Positions 34,156-42,882 of a DNA stretch of 64,000 nt are shown one piece after another. This DNA is from Alteromonadaceae bacterium 2753L.S.0a.02. GTDB taxonomy: Bacteria > Pseudomonadota > Gammaproteobacteria > Pseudomonadales > Cellvibrionaceae. The number at the start of each line of letters is the position of its first letter. Positions within the stretch are counted from its first letter, which is position 1. The stretch is from assembly GCA_007827375.1 (NCBI GenBank), contig VISH01000002.1:620001-684000 (forward strand). Reading direction: 5' to 3'. A model generated the notes under the pieces. That model ran no database searches and was not told the origin of the DNA. It saw nothing but the letters and a program-made list of their open reading frames with translations. A program made the translations under genes and the position numbers.

Positions 34156-34608
34156 TTAGGAGCTTGCCAATATAATAGCCTGGTACTCCGCTTCGCTTAC
34201 CGGCTGTATTGAGAGACGCCCTTGTTTAAGTAATACCATATCCTTCAGAGAGGCCATTTCTTTGAGCCTGCTCAGAGTTAGTGGTTGCCTAAACTTTTCG
34301 CGAAATTCAATATCGACGCAGAACCAACGGGGCTTTGTTGGCGTTGCTTTTACGTCATAATAGTTGTCGCTCTCATCAAATTGACTGGGGTCTGGGTAGG
34401 CCGTCTTGCATACAACAGCGAGCCCAACAATTGCCGTTGGCTTGCAACTGCTGTGATAAATGAACACTCTGTCCTGCAACTGAACCTCATCGCGCAATAA
34501 ATTGCGAGCCTGATAGTTCCGTATTCCGTTCCAGCGTGTCTGTTGTTCTTTGGCAAGATCGTCGATACTGTATTCGCCGGGTTCGGTTTTGAATAGCCAA
34601 ATACTCAT
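34156..34608 (-). CDS. EVE-domain protein
   Basis: A 150-residue single-domain EVE protein (PUA-like fold). The family entry MSIWLFKTEPGEYSIDDL, WNGIRNYQARNLLRDEV near residue 26, VFIYHSS near 48 and the PTKPRWFCVDIEF strand near 90 are all present. EVE domains bind modified bases in DNA or RNA; the target here is unknown. It lies 12 bases downstream of the next gene on the same strand, so the two probably form one operon. Confidence 0.9.
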   Translation of the reverse strand: MSIWLFKTEPGEYSIDDLAKEQQTRWNGIRNYQARNLLRDEVQLQDRVFIYHSSCKPTAIVGLAVVCKTAYPDPSQFDESDNYYDVKATPTKPRWFCVDIEFREKFRQPLTLSRLKEMASLKDMVLLKQGRLSIQPVSEAEYQAIILASS

Positions 34609-34620
34609 AATATGAATGTG

Positions 34621-34938
34621 TTAATTATCCACCCAAACCCAACGTACCGGTTCGCCAAAGTCGTCGGTGATCAGCCGCTTGCGCGGTTGCCCCGGTTTTT
34701 TTAGGGGGGCGGTGGGTTTCAGTTTTTTACGCTCGTCAACGGTTTTGATTACATCTGTAACAAGCGTACGATTTTTTTTAGGCTCAAACGCGGTGGCGTT
34801 CGCAAACAAATTAGCATTGGTCGTGTTGCCGCTTTTGCCCGTGGGAATTTCTTCCACAGCACCGCCGCCCGCCAGATATTGGGCAATTTGCTCTTCGATT
34901 TCAGAGCGAATCTGGGCTTTGGTTTTTACCGGTTTCAT
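34621..34938 (-). CDS. Small basic protein, possibly SutA-like
   Basis: A 105-residue basic protein. The N-terminal part has a helix (IRSEIEEQIAQYL) followed by GGGAVEEIPTGKSG; the rest is a lysine/proline-rich, probably disordered tail. The helix-GG-x-V-x-E-I arrangement loosely recalls the RNA-polymerase-binding regulator SutA of Pseudomonas, but I am not confident. It is expressed with the EVE gene. The alternative is simply an uncharacterised conserved gammaproteobacterial protein. Confidence 0.5.
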   Translation of the reverse strand: MKPVKTKAQIRSEIEEQIAQYLAGGGAVEEIPTGKSGNTTNANLFANATAFEPKKNRTLVTDVIKTVDERKKLKPTAPLKKPGQPRKRLITDDFGEPVRWVWVDN

Positions 34939-35245
34939 AATGTTGGCGGCTGTATTTGTTACTTGCTATTGCGGATTCAAATGTCAGTTAGTAATTTTTT
35001 ACTAATTTTAGTCGTTAAAACAAAACGTGTGTACTCCTGAAGTTTTTAGTTTTTTACTACCAAAGTAGGGTATTACAAAATAACGCAGAAATTCTTTCCA
35101 ATAAGCCCTTTCTCAACTCCACTTTTGAGATTTTCCAGTGTTACAATTCCTGCCACTTCTGCAGGATATTAATAACTATATGATGTGGATTAGCCTTAGG
35201 GACACCGGTTAACCTGTCAGCGATTCGCATATAAAGATCATAATC
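34939..35245. other. Divergent intergenic region upstream of the GntR gene
   Basis: A 307-bp AT-rich gap between divergent genes, expected to hold both promoters. A GGTTAACC palindrome sits within GACACC-GGTTAACC-TGTC at 35200-35217, flanked by GACA and TGTC, and could be an autoregulatory GntR operator. No ORF of note or RNA gene was found. Confidence 0.4.
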
Positions 35246-35932
35246 ATGGGCGAGACATACGAAACCGACGGCTCTGGGCTATCACGGGTAGAGTTGGCGT
35301 ACCGGCAGCTAAAAAATAACATTCTCACAAACGAATATCCTCCTGGTTTTCAGGCCTTGGAACCCGAAATAGCAAAAATGCTGGGCGTTAGCCGCACTCC
35401 GGTGCGAGAGGCTTTAATTCGGCTCGAAGCTGAAAAGCTTATAGAGCTAATTCCTCGTAGGGGAATGCGGGTGTTACCCTTGGTGCCTGAAGATATCATT
35501 GAAATTAACCAAGTGCTAACCGGGCTCGAATGCACCGCGGTGGAATTGCTCGCTAAGAAACATTGCGGACCTGACGTGTTACAGCCCATGGCCGATGCTG
35601 TGCAGGAAATGGAGCTGTCTCTTGAGCAAGATACCATGGATGGCTGGGCCAAAGCAGAAGAAAAATTTCATCGCTTTTTGATAGGGCTCGCTGGCAACAA
35701 ACGTCTCACGACCCTGGTCGAAAATGTCCGTGCTCAGGCTTATCGTGCCCGTATTATAACCTTGAAGTTACGTCCCAAGCCTTCTTCCTCAACAGCTGCC
35801 TACCGAGAAGTTTATGAGTTGGTTGCATCTGGGGAATGGTTGGCAGCGAAACAACGCCACTATGAACATCGTCTCGAAATTGGCGATATACTTACTGAAG
35901 TCTTGCAGCGCTATCAGCTTCCGCATCTCTAA
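35246..35932 (+). CDS. GntR-family transcriptional regulator (FCD subfamily)
   Basis: A 228-residue regulator with an N-terminal GntR winged helix (about 12-80, LEPEIAKMLGVSRTPVREALIRLEAEKLIELIPRRG in spaced form: EIAKMLGVSRTPVREAL then IPRRGMRV) and a C-terminal FCD ligand-binding helical domain (about 88-215). FCD regulators bind organic acids or similar ligands and usually control an adjacent metabolic operon. No clear target operon sits beside it; the acylating acetaldehyde dehydrogenase 1.1 kb away is one candidate. The ligand is unknown. Confidence 0.85.
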   Translation: MGETYETDGSGLSRVELAYRQLKNNILTNEYPPGFQALEPEIAKMLGVSRTPVREALIRLEAEKLIELIPRRGMRVLPLVPEDIIEINQVLTGLECTAVELLAKKHCGPDVLQPMADAVQEMELSLEQDTMDGWAKAEEKFHRFLIGLAGNKRLTTLVENVRAQAYRARIITLKLRPKPSSSTAAYREVYELVASGEWLAAKQRHYEHRLEIGDILTEVLQRYQLPHL

Positions 35933-36075
35933 CAGCGAAAAAAGCGTGCTCGTTCCCCTTGGTGATATACCGGCCGATCCCCGGTATACCTCGTCATACG
36001 CAATATTTTAGTTGTTGCAGACGTCTGTAATGTACGCTGCGATTAGCAACCGGTTTATCGACTCGTCACGTTATT

Positions 36076-36504
36076 ATGAACAGCGGTAAAAAACTCAATA
36101 AGGGCTCGGCCGGGCAAAATCGAAAATCGGGCCAGGTTTTTATAGAAAAGTATCGTCAAAAAGCGGGGGTGCAGCAAACCTCATCGGGCTTGTTGTACCG
36201 CGTGCTTGAGCAGGGCGATGGAATTTTTCCGACAAATTCTGATTCTGTTGTGGTGAATCAGCGCATTTTGAATGCTGACGGCAGTGTGATAGCAGACACC
36301 TATAAAGCTGGTTTGCCAGATACGTTCACCATGAAGGAGGCTATTCCGGGTTTACGGGAAGGCTTGTTATTGATGGCCGTTGGTGGTCGGAACGAATTGG
36401 TAATTCCTCCCGAACTGGCTTGGGGGCGCCGGGGAGCTACTAACAAAATTGGACCAAATACAGTATTGGTGATCGATGTACGGCTACTGGAGGTGTTGTT
36501 TTAA
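36076..36504 (+). CDS. FKBP-type peptidyl-prolyl isomerase
   Basis: A 142-residue protein with one FKBP domain (about residues 38-141). Recognisable blocks are SSGLLYRVLEQGDG, the AIPGLREGLLLMAVGGRNELVIPPELAWG run (split as AIPGLREGLL and VGGRNELVIPPELAWG) and the closing VLVIDVRLLEV. There is no signal peptide, so it is probably cytoplasmic. Its stop overlaps the next ATG (TAATGG), coupling it to the thioesterase gene. Confidence 0.85.
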   Translation: MNSGKKLNKGSAGQNRKSGQVFIEKYRQKAGVQQTSSGLLYRVLEQGDGIFPTNSDSVVVNQRILNADGSVIADTYKAGLPDTFTMKEAIPGLREGLLLMAVGGRNELVIPPELAWGRRGATNKIGPNTVLVIDVRLLEVLF

Positions 36505-36905
36505 TGGAATATACGCATGTTATGAGTATGCAGGTACGCGACTACGAGTGCGATGTGCAAGGTTTGGTCAACAACAGCGTTTATCAGAACTATCTGGAGC
36601 ACGCGCGTCACACCTTCCTACATACTCAGGGTGTTGATTTTGCGGAGTTAGCACGTAATCAGGTGAATCTCGTCGTAATCAAAGTAGAGCTTGAGTACAA
36701 GAGGTCTTTACGACCAGGTGATGAGTTTTGGATTGGAACCCGACTAGAGAGGGTTTCTCGTCTTAAATTTCAATTTATGCAAGACATCTTCTTGAAACCA
36801 GACGATACCCTGGTTTTGAAGGGGATTGTTACAGGCACATCAGTTAGCGGCAACGGCCGGCCCATGGTACCTCAACAGCTTGCACATTTATTTGATAAGA
36901 TCTGA
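36504..36905 (+). CDS. 4HBT / YbgC-like acyl-CoA thioesterase
   Basis: A 133-residue hot-dog-fold thioesterase. The 4-hydroxybenzoyl-CoA thioesterase signature is visible: VRDYECDVQGLVNNSVYQNYLE, with the catalytic aspartate in CDVQG near residue 18, followed by RHTFL and VVIKVELEYKRSLRPGDE. It hydrolyses acyl-CoA thioesters; the substrate is unknown. Translationally coupled to the FKBP gene by a one-base overlap. Confidence 0.85.
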   Translation: MEYTHVMSMQVRDYECDVQGLVNNSVYQNYLEHARHTFLHTQGVDFAELARNQVNLVVIKVELEYKRSLRPGDEFWIGTRLERVSRLKFQFMQDIFLKPDDTLVLKGIVTGTSVSGNGRPMVPQQLAHLFDKI

Positions 36906-36979
36906 ATCCGGCTAGCATCCTGCTAGTACCGAAACAAATGGCGTGGTTGCAACGCCGGAACTTTTTTTGGCCTTAATTT

Positions 36980-37945
36980 TTAGGCCGATTCAGCAGCAAC
37001 GTTTGCGTTGCCGAACACGCCAAACAACGAACCCAGTGATGAACGCTGTTCTTTAGTGCGCTCGGGTACTATACCTCGAAACGCAGCATGTTTTTCTGCA
37101 ATTGCAATGGCCGCGCAATTGATAATGTCGAGGTTGCCCGCATGACTCGGTATCCAGTCGCCCAGGCCCCGAATGCTAATAAGAATCTCAATGGCCCCAT
37201 TAAGATAACGGGGTGTGCCAATAATATGATAGCCAGGCACATGAGTTCGTACTTGTAGCAGCCGTTGATGCAGTGGACCATACAATTTTTCGAGGTTGCT
37301 GTCACTGGTGTGTGCCCGAATCACAGTAAGCATGTCGGGTTTCCAACTGCTCTTCTCTACCTGAAGATGAACATCAACATTTTGTACTGAAGAATAGGTC
37401 GAGATTGCCGCGGCGGTACTCGAATAGTACTCGTCTATATTGGCAAGCGTGCCGGGGCCCACTGAATCTTCAGCCAAATGTGAATGGACTTCAACCAGGG
37501 ATATATTTTGGTAGACAGTTGAGAGAGCGTTAATAATAGGAATAGAAGCCTGGCCACCACAAGTGACCATATTGATATTATCTTCCTGATTCACAATATC
37601 GCCATCAATAGAGGGAACACAAAATCGCCCTACTTTGGCCGGTGTTAGATCAATGGCTTTTATGCCTGCCGCTCGAAATACTTCAGCGTGTTGTTTGTGG
37701 TAAGCTGCCGAAGTGGCATCAAACACGATATCAAATTTTTGATTGGAATCAGTGAATGCTGCGATGCTTTGATCAGATACATTAACTCCCAGGGATTTGG
37801 CTTTTTGCAAACCTTTGGAACTGAAATCACGTCCCACAAACAGTCCGCAGTGCAGAACATCAGAACGCATAATTTTAATTAGCAAGTCCGTTCCGATCTT
37901 CCCTGAGCCTATAATCCCAACGTTTAGTTTAGCCGCGATAGCCAT
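36980..37945 (-). CDS. Acetaldehyde dehydrogenase (acylating), BphJ/MhpF type
   Basis: A 321-residue enzyme of the family that converts acetaldehyde, NAD and CoA to acetyl-CoA. Features are the Rossmann entry VGIIGSGKIGTDLL (residues 9-22), FDATSAAYH near 75, the catalytic cysteine in VTCGGQASIP near 128, and HAGNLDIINCAA near 271. Relatives work as a channelled pair with 4-hydroxy-2-oxovalerate aldolase at the end of meta-cleavage pathways. Here there is no aldolase, hydratase or ring-cleavage gene nearby, so it is an orphan and may use a different aldehyde. It has its own upstream region with an inverted repeat. Confidence 0.88.
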   Translation of the reverse strand: MAIAAKLNVGIIGSGKIGTDLLIKIMRSDVLHCGLFVGRDFSSKGLQKAKSLGVNVSDQSIAAFTDSNQKFDIVFDATSAAYHKQHAEVFRAAGIKAIDLTPAKVGRFCVPSIDGDIVNQEDNINMVTCGGQASIPIINALSTVYQNISLVEVHSHLAEDSVGPGTLANIDEYYSSTAAAISTYSSVQNVDVHLQVEKSSWKPDMLTVIRAHTSDSNLEKLYGPLHQRLLQVRTHVPGYHIIGTPRYLNGAIEILISIRGLGDWIPSHAGNLDIINCAAIAIAEKHAAFRGIVPERTKEQRSSLGSLFGVFGNANVAAESA

Positions 37946-38493
37946 GTACTACACTCCTCATTGGACTCTCGAGATCATCGATGCGAGTAACAAATACAAA
38001 TATGTATTAAGTCGTGGAGTCTTCTAGTGTATTCAATAATTGTCAATATTAGTGAAAAATCTCTATGACAATTTAATTAAATGCGCGCCAAATTATGTTA
38101 ACTTGTGAACATAGTGATCAATCAGTCTAAATAATAAACGTGTCTGTAAAAGTAGTAATAATCCCAAAACTCCCCGTCACTTTGGCATCAAAATCATTAA
38201 GCAACTTTAGAAACGGGTAATGATGAAATACGCGTTAGTGTGTGGGAGTTCGCGCCCTTTGATTGAAATTGCCAAGGAAAATCAGTAAGTTATTGTTGGT
38301 TTTTGATGTAGGTTGATTGACAAGCAGTTATGTAATCTGGTTCTATGAGTTGTTAGAGGCGACAAGATCTGTTTCGCAAAAGTTTATTCTAACTGAACGA
38401 ATTTTAGGTTGACGAGTTGCTAGCTGCTACACTCAGAACATGCGAACTATTTTCGTCTTCGCTCGATTAATCACGTCTAGTTAGGGGTGCTGG
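37946..38493. other. Long AT-rich intergenic region with inverted repeat
   Basis: A 548-bp gap between divergently transcribed genes. ATTGTCA (38039-38045) and TGACAAT (38066-38072) form a perfect inverted repeat 20 bases apart, a candidate operator about 100 bases upstream of the acetaldehyde dehydrogenase. The rest contains only an ORF of about 22 codons at 38221, which I do not call. No RNA gene recognised. Confidence 0.45.
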
Positions 38494-39744
38494 ATGGAAA
38501 AAAACGATCTTCGCGATTTAGAGAACGCCCTGGGTATTGTGCCCCCATGGTCGGTTAAATCGGTAAAGACCAACGACAAAGAAAAAACCTTCGATGTTTA
38601 TATTGAGGTTGCCGACCAAAAACGTCTATTCGGTTTGTTCGATACGCACAAGAAAGGGTTGGAGCAAGAACTTGTAGCGGGCAGTTGGCAATATATGAAC
38701 ATTGGTGGTTACCGCACCATGGTTCACGCGCAGATTCCAAGGCAGGGAGTAAATGGTGAATGCATTGTTGAATCCATTAATATCCTGCAACCTGCTTTTC
38801 TGGGTAATCCTTCTCGCCACTACTCTAACCTCATCCGGCAAAAAGTAGCACTTGGTCAAATAAAGGGGCTGGATAGCGCGTTAATCGCAGAGTTCAATAG
38901 TGTGGACGAGGGCGTTGTTAACATGGTGTTGGCAGATATTGCCAAGTCGCCGGCAGAAATGCGCACCCTTTCTACCTTGCCCACCGAGACTGATCCCATT
39001 TGGGAAAAAATTCTACGGGATCAGGTGTTGTTGAGAACCAGCATGCTGCCGTTAAAATTCCTACTGAGCAAGCTCAAGCTTACCGCAGCCAAAATTACCG
39101 ACTCTAGAAAAGTATTACCGTTGGTTTACGATTTGCGTGCTTTTTTTATTGAGCACGCAGCTGCCATGGATTCTGAGATAGACCAACTCTGCGGCATACA
39201 TTCTGAGAGACAGCAAAAACTTGCGCGGGCTGCCAAGAGTAAGCAGCGACTAATACTGCCCTCTATAAAAAGCTCCGTTTGGCTGGACTTGCTGAGTGGA
39301 CGTGTAAGCCTAAATTCACAAAGTGTTCCTTTAAACTTGTTAATATCTCGTCAGCGAACCACCTTCGTGCAAGGTCACTCTAAAGAAGAAAAAATCGCTG
39401 CAATAGAAGTTTTGCGAGATTATTTTAGAAAAAATTATAGAACCCTTAAGCCTGAATTGGTGTTGCTTAACCGGGCGATGAACATACGCAAGCGATCTGG
39501 TGTGCAGTTACCGGATGCCGATCACTCAATTTGGCAGCAAATTCTTAATGATGACAATTTTGTGCCAAGCAACCATATCGCTTACAAACTTTTATTAGCA
39601 AAATTGAGAGCCCAGGTAACGACAAAACCAGACCCGGTCGTTAAACTGGAAGCCGCACGTCGCATAAGGGAGTTTTTGGCGCAAAACCACAAATCTATGC
39701 GACAAGAATTGAGTTTGTTATTGAGACAGAGCGCTGCCGTATAA
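38494..39744 (+). CDS. ISL3-transposase-like N-terminus with three internal repeats; function unknown
   Basis: A 416-residue protein with no membrane segment. Residues about 13-95 follow the N-terminal part of ISL3-family transposases: a short beta domain, then W65-x-x-MN and HAQIPR near 78-83, matching the W-x-H-LN...HARVPR pattern. No DDE catalytic domain follows. Instead three repeats of about 70-85 residues are seen (about 163-233, 256-325 and 340-410), each beginning with a tryptophan (W170, W263, W347), then an LLxxK/R block, and closing with a (L/I)R-x-(F/Y)-(F/L)... helix and ExxxL. It is followed 24 bases later by a FIST-like gene. This suggests a domesticated nucleic-acid-binding domain with a repeat scaffold. 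Confidence 0.55.
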   Translation: MEKNDLRDLENALGIVPPWSVKSVKTNDKEKTFDVYIEVADQKRLFGLFDTHKKGLEQELVAGSWQYMNIGGYRTMVHAQIPRQGVNGECIVESINILQPAFLGNPSRHYSNLIRQKVALGQIKGLDSALIAEFNSVDEGVVNMVLADIAKSPAEMRTLSTLPTETDPIWEKILRDQVLLRTSMLPLKFLLSKLKLTAAKITDSRKVLPLVYDLRAFFIEHAAAMDSEIDQLCGIHSERQQKLARAAKSKQRLILPSIKSSVWLDLLSGRVSLNSQSVPLNLLISRQRTTFVQGHSKEEKIAAIEVLRDYFRKNYRTLKPELVLLNRAMNIRKRSGVQLPDADHSIWQQILNDDNFVPSNHIAYKLLLAKLRAQVTTKPDPVVKLEAARRIREFLAQNHKSMRQELSLLLRQSAAV

Positions 39745-39768
39745 ATTAATGTAATTGGAGCATAATTA

Positions 39769-40785
39769 ATGGCTGGAGAAGGATCCATCTCATTTTCGAG
39801 TTTGGCTGTAGATCGCGCAACGGTTGAAGCTATGATCGGGCGCGGCGATTACTTGATAATCGCGGGTGACGAAAGCGTATTGGCGTCATTGCCGTCGGGT
39901 AATTGGATTGCTGGCACGATTCCTTATTTTATGACCGAAGAAGGCGGAAAGGTCGATCAAGAAAAGTTATACGTGAATACTATCGGCGGTTTATCCTCAA
40001 ACAATCAACCACGCCTCACGTTGTACGACGCAAACACCATTTCAAGAGTCGCACAGGAATCACCCGACCACGGATTTACGATTCTGATTTTGCCCGCCAG
40101 TTCTGAAGTGCATTTAAAATACGCCCAGAACGCCCCAGATTTTCCAAAGATGTTTTTTTCGCCAATCATTGGTTGGATATCCGGAATGCACCTCGACGAC
40201 CTTGGCGCGAAAAGCGCTAAAGTCGGTTTTGGTCCCGCAGGTGGTATGTTGAGCGATACTCAAGCTGCGGCGATGCATGTGCCTTTACCTGAAGATCAAA
40301 TTGCGGAAATTAAAACTGTCAATTTATTTTCACAGGGCAATGGCGCAACTATTAAGTTTCCTCAAAATGGATTTAATGCCTCTACTTGTGATGTCGATGG
40401 TGCTGAGTGGAACCTCGCGGACTATGTGCGCGAAAAAAATATCGATACCCGTCTGCCTCTGGTAGCAAATTATTCGGGGCTGATGGTTAATGTAAGTATT
40501 CAAGAAGTTACCGATAAAGAAGTTAAGCTTTATGCGCCGGTTTTCCCAGGTGTGGAGTATCGTTTTGCGCAGCCGGTTAATGATTATGTGGCGGAATTTA
40601 ATAAACAATTAAGTTCTACCAATGGTTCTAATATTGCCTTTTCCTGCAATTGCATTCTTAATTTTTTATATTCAGAGTTGGAAGGCAAGAAAACCGGACA
40701 ATTTACCGGGCCAATGACTTTCGGTGAGGTTGCGTACCAATTGCTCAATCAAACCATGGTGTATTTAACTTTGGAGCGACTCTGA
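39769..40785 (+). CDS. FIST-like (FIST_N/FIST_C-type) protein of unknown function
   Basis: A 338-residue soluble protein. The overall order is an N-terminal alpha/beta half with SGNWIAGTIPYF near residue 43, and a C-terminal half ending IAFSCNCILNFLYSELEG (residues 289-306) and GPMTFGEVAYQLLNQTMVYLT (314-334). This closing pattern is close to the FIST C-terminal signature (a cysteine-containing strand, then xxFGE). FIST domains bind small ligands in signal-transduction proteins. It forms a pair with the ISL3-like gene upstream and lies convergent to a GGDEF-EAL gene. The exact family was not confirmed. Confidence 0.55.
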   Translation: MAGEGSISFSSLAVDRATVEAMIGRGDYLIIAGDESVLASLPSGNWIAGTIPYFMTEEGGKVDQEKLYVNTIGGLSSNNQPRLTLYDANTISRVAQESPDHGFTILILPASSEVHLKYAQNAPDFPKMFFSPIIGWISGMHLDDLGAKSAKVGFGPAGGMLSDTQAAAMHVPLPEDQIAEIKTVNLFSQGNGATIKFPQNGFNASTCDVDGAEWNLADYVREKNIDTRLPLVANYSGLMVNVSIQEVTDKEVKLYAPVFPGVEYRFAQPVNDYVAEFNKQLSSTNGSNIAFSCNCILNFLYSELEGKKTGQFTGPMTFGEVAYQLLNQTMVYLTLERL

Positions 40786-40817
40786 CTCGCGTTGGTTGGT
40801 GTAAAAAAAGAGTAAAG

Positions 40818-40843
40818 AAAACCGGGTTTACCCGGTTTTTTAT
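40818..40843. terminator. Bidirectional terminator
   Basis: Perfect arms AAAACCGGGT (40818-40827) and ACCCGGTTTT (40830-40839), followed by T-runs on both strands. It separates the FIST-like gene from the convergent GGDEF-EAL gene, whose stop codon it overlaps. Confidence 0.85.
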
Positions 40844-42882
40844 TGGCTGTTAATTTTCGCAAGCGAGTAATTTTTTAGGTGCCAATGAATAAAATCGCTA
40901 TTCGGCACAGGTTTTAAAAAATAATACCCCTGCATGGTTTCGCATCCCAGTTCCATCAGTGTTTGTAGCTGTCTGTCGTTCTCAACACCTTCTGCCACCA
41001 TTTTGAGATTAAGTCCCCGTGCCAAGCTTACGATGCCACGCGTTAGTCGTTTGTCTTGTAGGTTGGTATCAATATTCTTTACGAACGATCGATCGAGCTT
41101 AACGGTGTCAATGGGCATTGTTCGCAGATAATTCAATGAGGAATATCCCGTGCCGAAATCATCCAGGCTAATGCCGACTCCTAATGATTTGATTGCGCGT
41201 ACGATTTTTTGTGCTTTGTCGGGGTCTTCAATAAGTACAGCTTCTGTTATTTCGATTTCGAGAAGCGATGGGTCGATTTGAAATCTATTGATCGATTTTT
41301 CCAATTCATCAACAATGTGATAGTCGTGAAAATGTCTTCCCGATAAATTTACAGCAATAGCTAACGGGTTGGTGAAGATTTCAGCCCACTTTACAAGTAA
41401 AGCACAGCATTCGTTTATGACGAAGTAATCGATTTGTGAGATTACACCAATTTCTTCAGCGTAAGGGACAAATTTTTCAGGTGTAAGGAATCCCTCAGTG
41501 GGATGGTTCCAGCGTACCAGTGCTTCACAGCCGCTTACTTGATGGCGGGCAGGGTCTACTTTTGGCTGTACATAGACTTCAAATTGTTTTTCTTGTAGGG
41601 CTGGTTTTAAGCCATTCTGAATCATCAGGCGGTATTTTACATCTTGCTGCATGCCGTCGGTAAAAAGGCAGAAGCGGTTTTTTCCGGCGTCTTTGGCGCG
41701 GTACATGGCAACATCTGCGTGACGTTTAATCGCGCTCATGTTTTCTCCGTGAGTGGGGTAAATTGCTCCGCCTATACTCGCCGCTGTGCGTATACGCTCA
41801 GACTTGATCAGGAATTCCCGGTTGAGTTGAGCCAGTATTTTGCGCGCGATTATTTCAGCTTCGTGCAACTCATTTAAGCCAGTTAGTAAAATAACAAATT
41901 CATCGCCACCCAAACGGCACACCAAATCTTCCTTACGAACGGTATTTTTGAGTCGCTTTGAGACTTGTATCAGCAGCTCGTCGCCAAATTCGTGTCCTTT
42001 GGTATCGTTAATGGTTTTAAAATCATCCAGATCCAGTAGCATGCAGGCAAATTTCGTTTTATTCCTCGATGCCTGGGCAGTGCATTGCTCAAACCGTTCG
42101 TTTAAAAGCGCGCGGTTGGGTAGTCCGGTAAGACTGTCATGAAAGGCCCGGAATCGGAATTCTTCGGCGAGCTTTTCAAGCTCGTTAGTTCGCTGACTTA
42201 CTTGCTTTTCGAGCATGTCATCGCGGTGTTCAATTTGTTCCACCATGTGGTTGAACATAGTGCTTAGCTGGCCAACTTCGTCATTTGAGTGTACTTGGGC
42301 ACGCAGGGTATAGTTCCGTGTTTTGGCGATTCTTTCGGATATGTTGTGCAAGTTTAAGAGAGGGATTAAAATCGATTTAATCAGCGGTCTGATAATTAAG
42401 ATGGTGAGAAGCAAAAGGATACTTAAGGTGATCGTAACGAATATTATATTCGTTATATTTTGGTGATCTATCTCGCCAGTTGACACGCTAATTTTAAGTA
42501 CTCCGATTATCTGGTCATCGAATTTAATTGCTTTCTCAACTGAAAGAGCGTTATAAGAGCTTTTATCAAATTTAGGGTTTATGTATTTTGCCATGGCGCT
42601 GCCATCGCTTCTCAGTAATATTAGAGAAACCAATGCTGGATCTGCGGCAAAAGTTGCTAGGGTCTCGTTCGCGGCTGCAACGTCATCAAACAATACCGCT
42701 GGCGCGATATTAGAGCTTATAATTTGAGATTCAATATCAACCCGACGCTGTAATGCTTTGTATGTGAGCTCGTTGTAATTCCAAAGAATCGCCGCACCGT
42801 TGGCGATACAGGCGATCAGCACGGTAACAAGAGTGGCCAATGTGATACGAGCTCTTAACGATCGGTGGTGTTTCTTGCTCAC
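40840..42882 (-). CDS. Membrane GGDEF-EAL protein with periplasmic sensor and HAMP (YfiN-like)
   Basis: A 680-residue c-di-GMP enzyme: an N-terminal membrane helix (about 12-32), a periplasmic CHASE8-like domain (about 35-150), a second helix (about 155-175), HAMP (about 180-235, NISERIAKTRNYTLRAQVHSNDEV region), GGDEF (about 248-410, intact RLGGDEFVILL) and EAL (about 425-670, intact CEALVRW and DDFGTGYSSL). Both catalytic signatures are kept, so synthesis and breakdown are possible. It starts at GTG 42882, overlapping the YfiR-like gene by 4 bases. With YfiR upstream, control by a periplasmic inhibitor, as in the YfiBNR system of Pseudomonas, is the natural reading. Confidence 0.9.
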   Translation of the reverse strand: MSKKHHRSLRARITLATLVTVLIACIANGAAILWNYNELTYKALQRRVDIESQIISSNIAPAVLFDDVAAANETLATFAADPALVSLILLRSDGSAMAKYINPKFDKSSYNALSVEKAIKFDDQIIGVLKISVSTGEIDHQNITNIIFVTITLSILLLLTILIIRPLIKSILIPLLNLHNISERIAKTRNYTLRAQVHSNDEVGQLSTMFNHMVEQIEHRDDMLEKQVSQRTNELEKLAEEFRFRAFHDSLTGLPNRALLNERFEQCTAQASRNKTKFACMLLDLDDFKTINDTKGHEFGDELLIQVSKRLKNTVRKEDLVCRLGGDEFVILLTGLNELHEAEIIARKILAQLNREFLIKSERIRTAASIGGAIYPTHGENMSAIKRHADVAMYRAKDAGKNRFCLFTDGMQQDVKYRLMIQNGLKPALQEKQFEVYVQPKVDPARHQVSGCEALVRWNHPTEGFLTPEKFVPYAEEIGVISQIDYFVINECCALLVKWAEIFTNPLAIAVNLSGRHFHDYHIVDELEKSINRFQIDPSLLEIEITEAVLIEDPDKAQKIVRAIKSLGVGISLDDFGTGYSSLNYLRTMPIDTVKLDRSFVKNIDTNLQDKRLTRGIVSLARGLNLKMVAEGVENDRQLQTLMELGCETMQGYYFLKPVPNSDFIHWHLKNYSLAKINSQ

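Noticed and set aside
34939..35245. Possible riboswitch or small RNA before the GntR gene
   Set aside because: AT-rich with no stable extended fold or known motif by eye.
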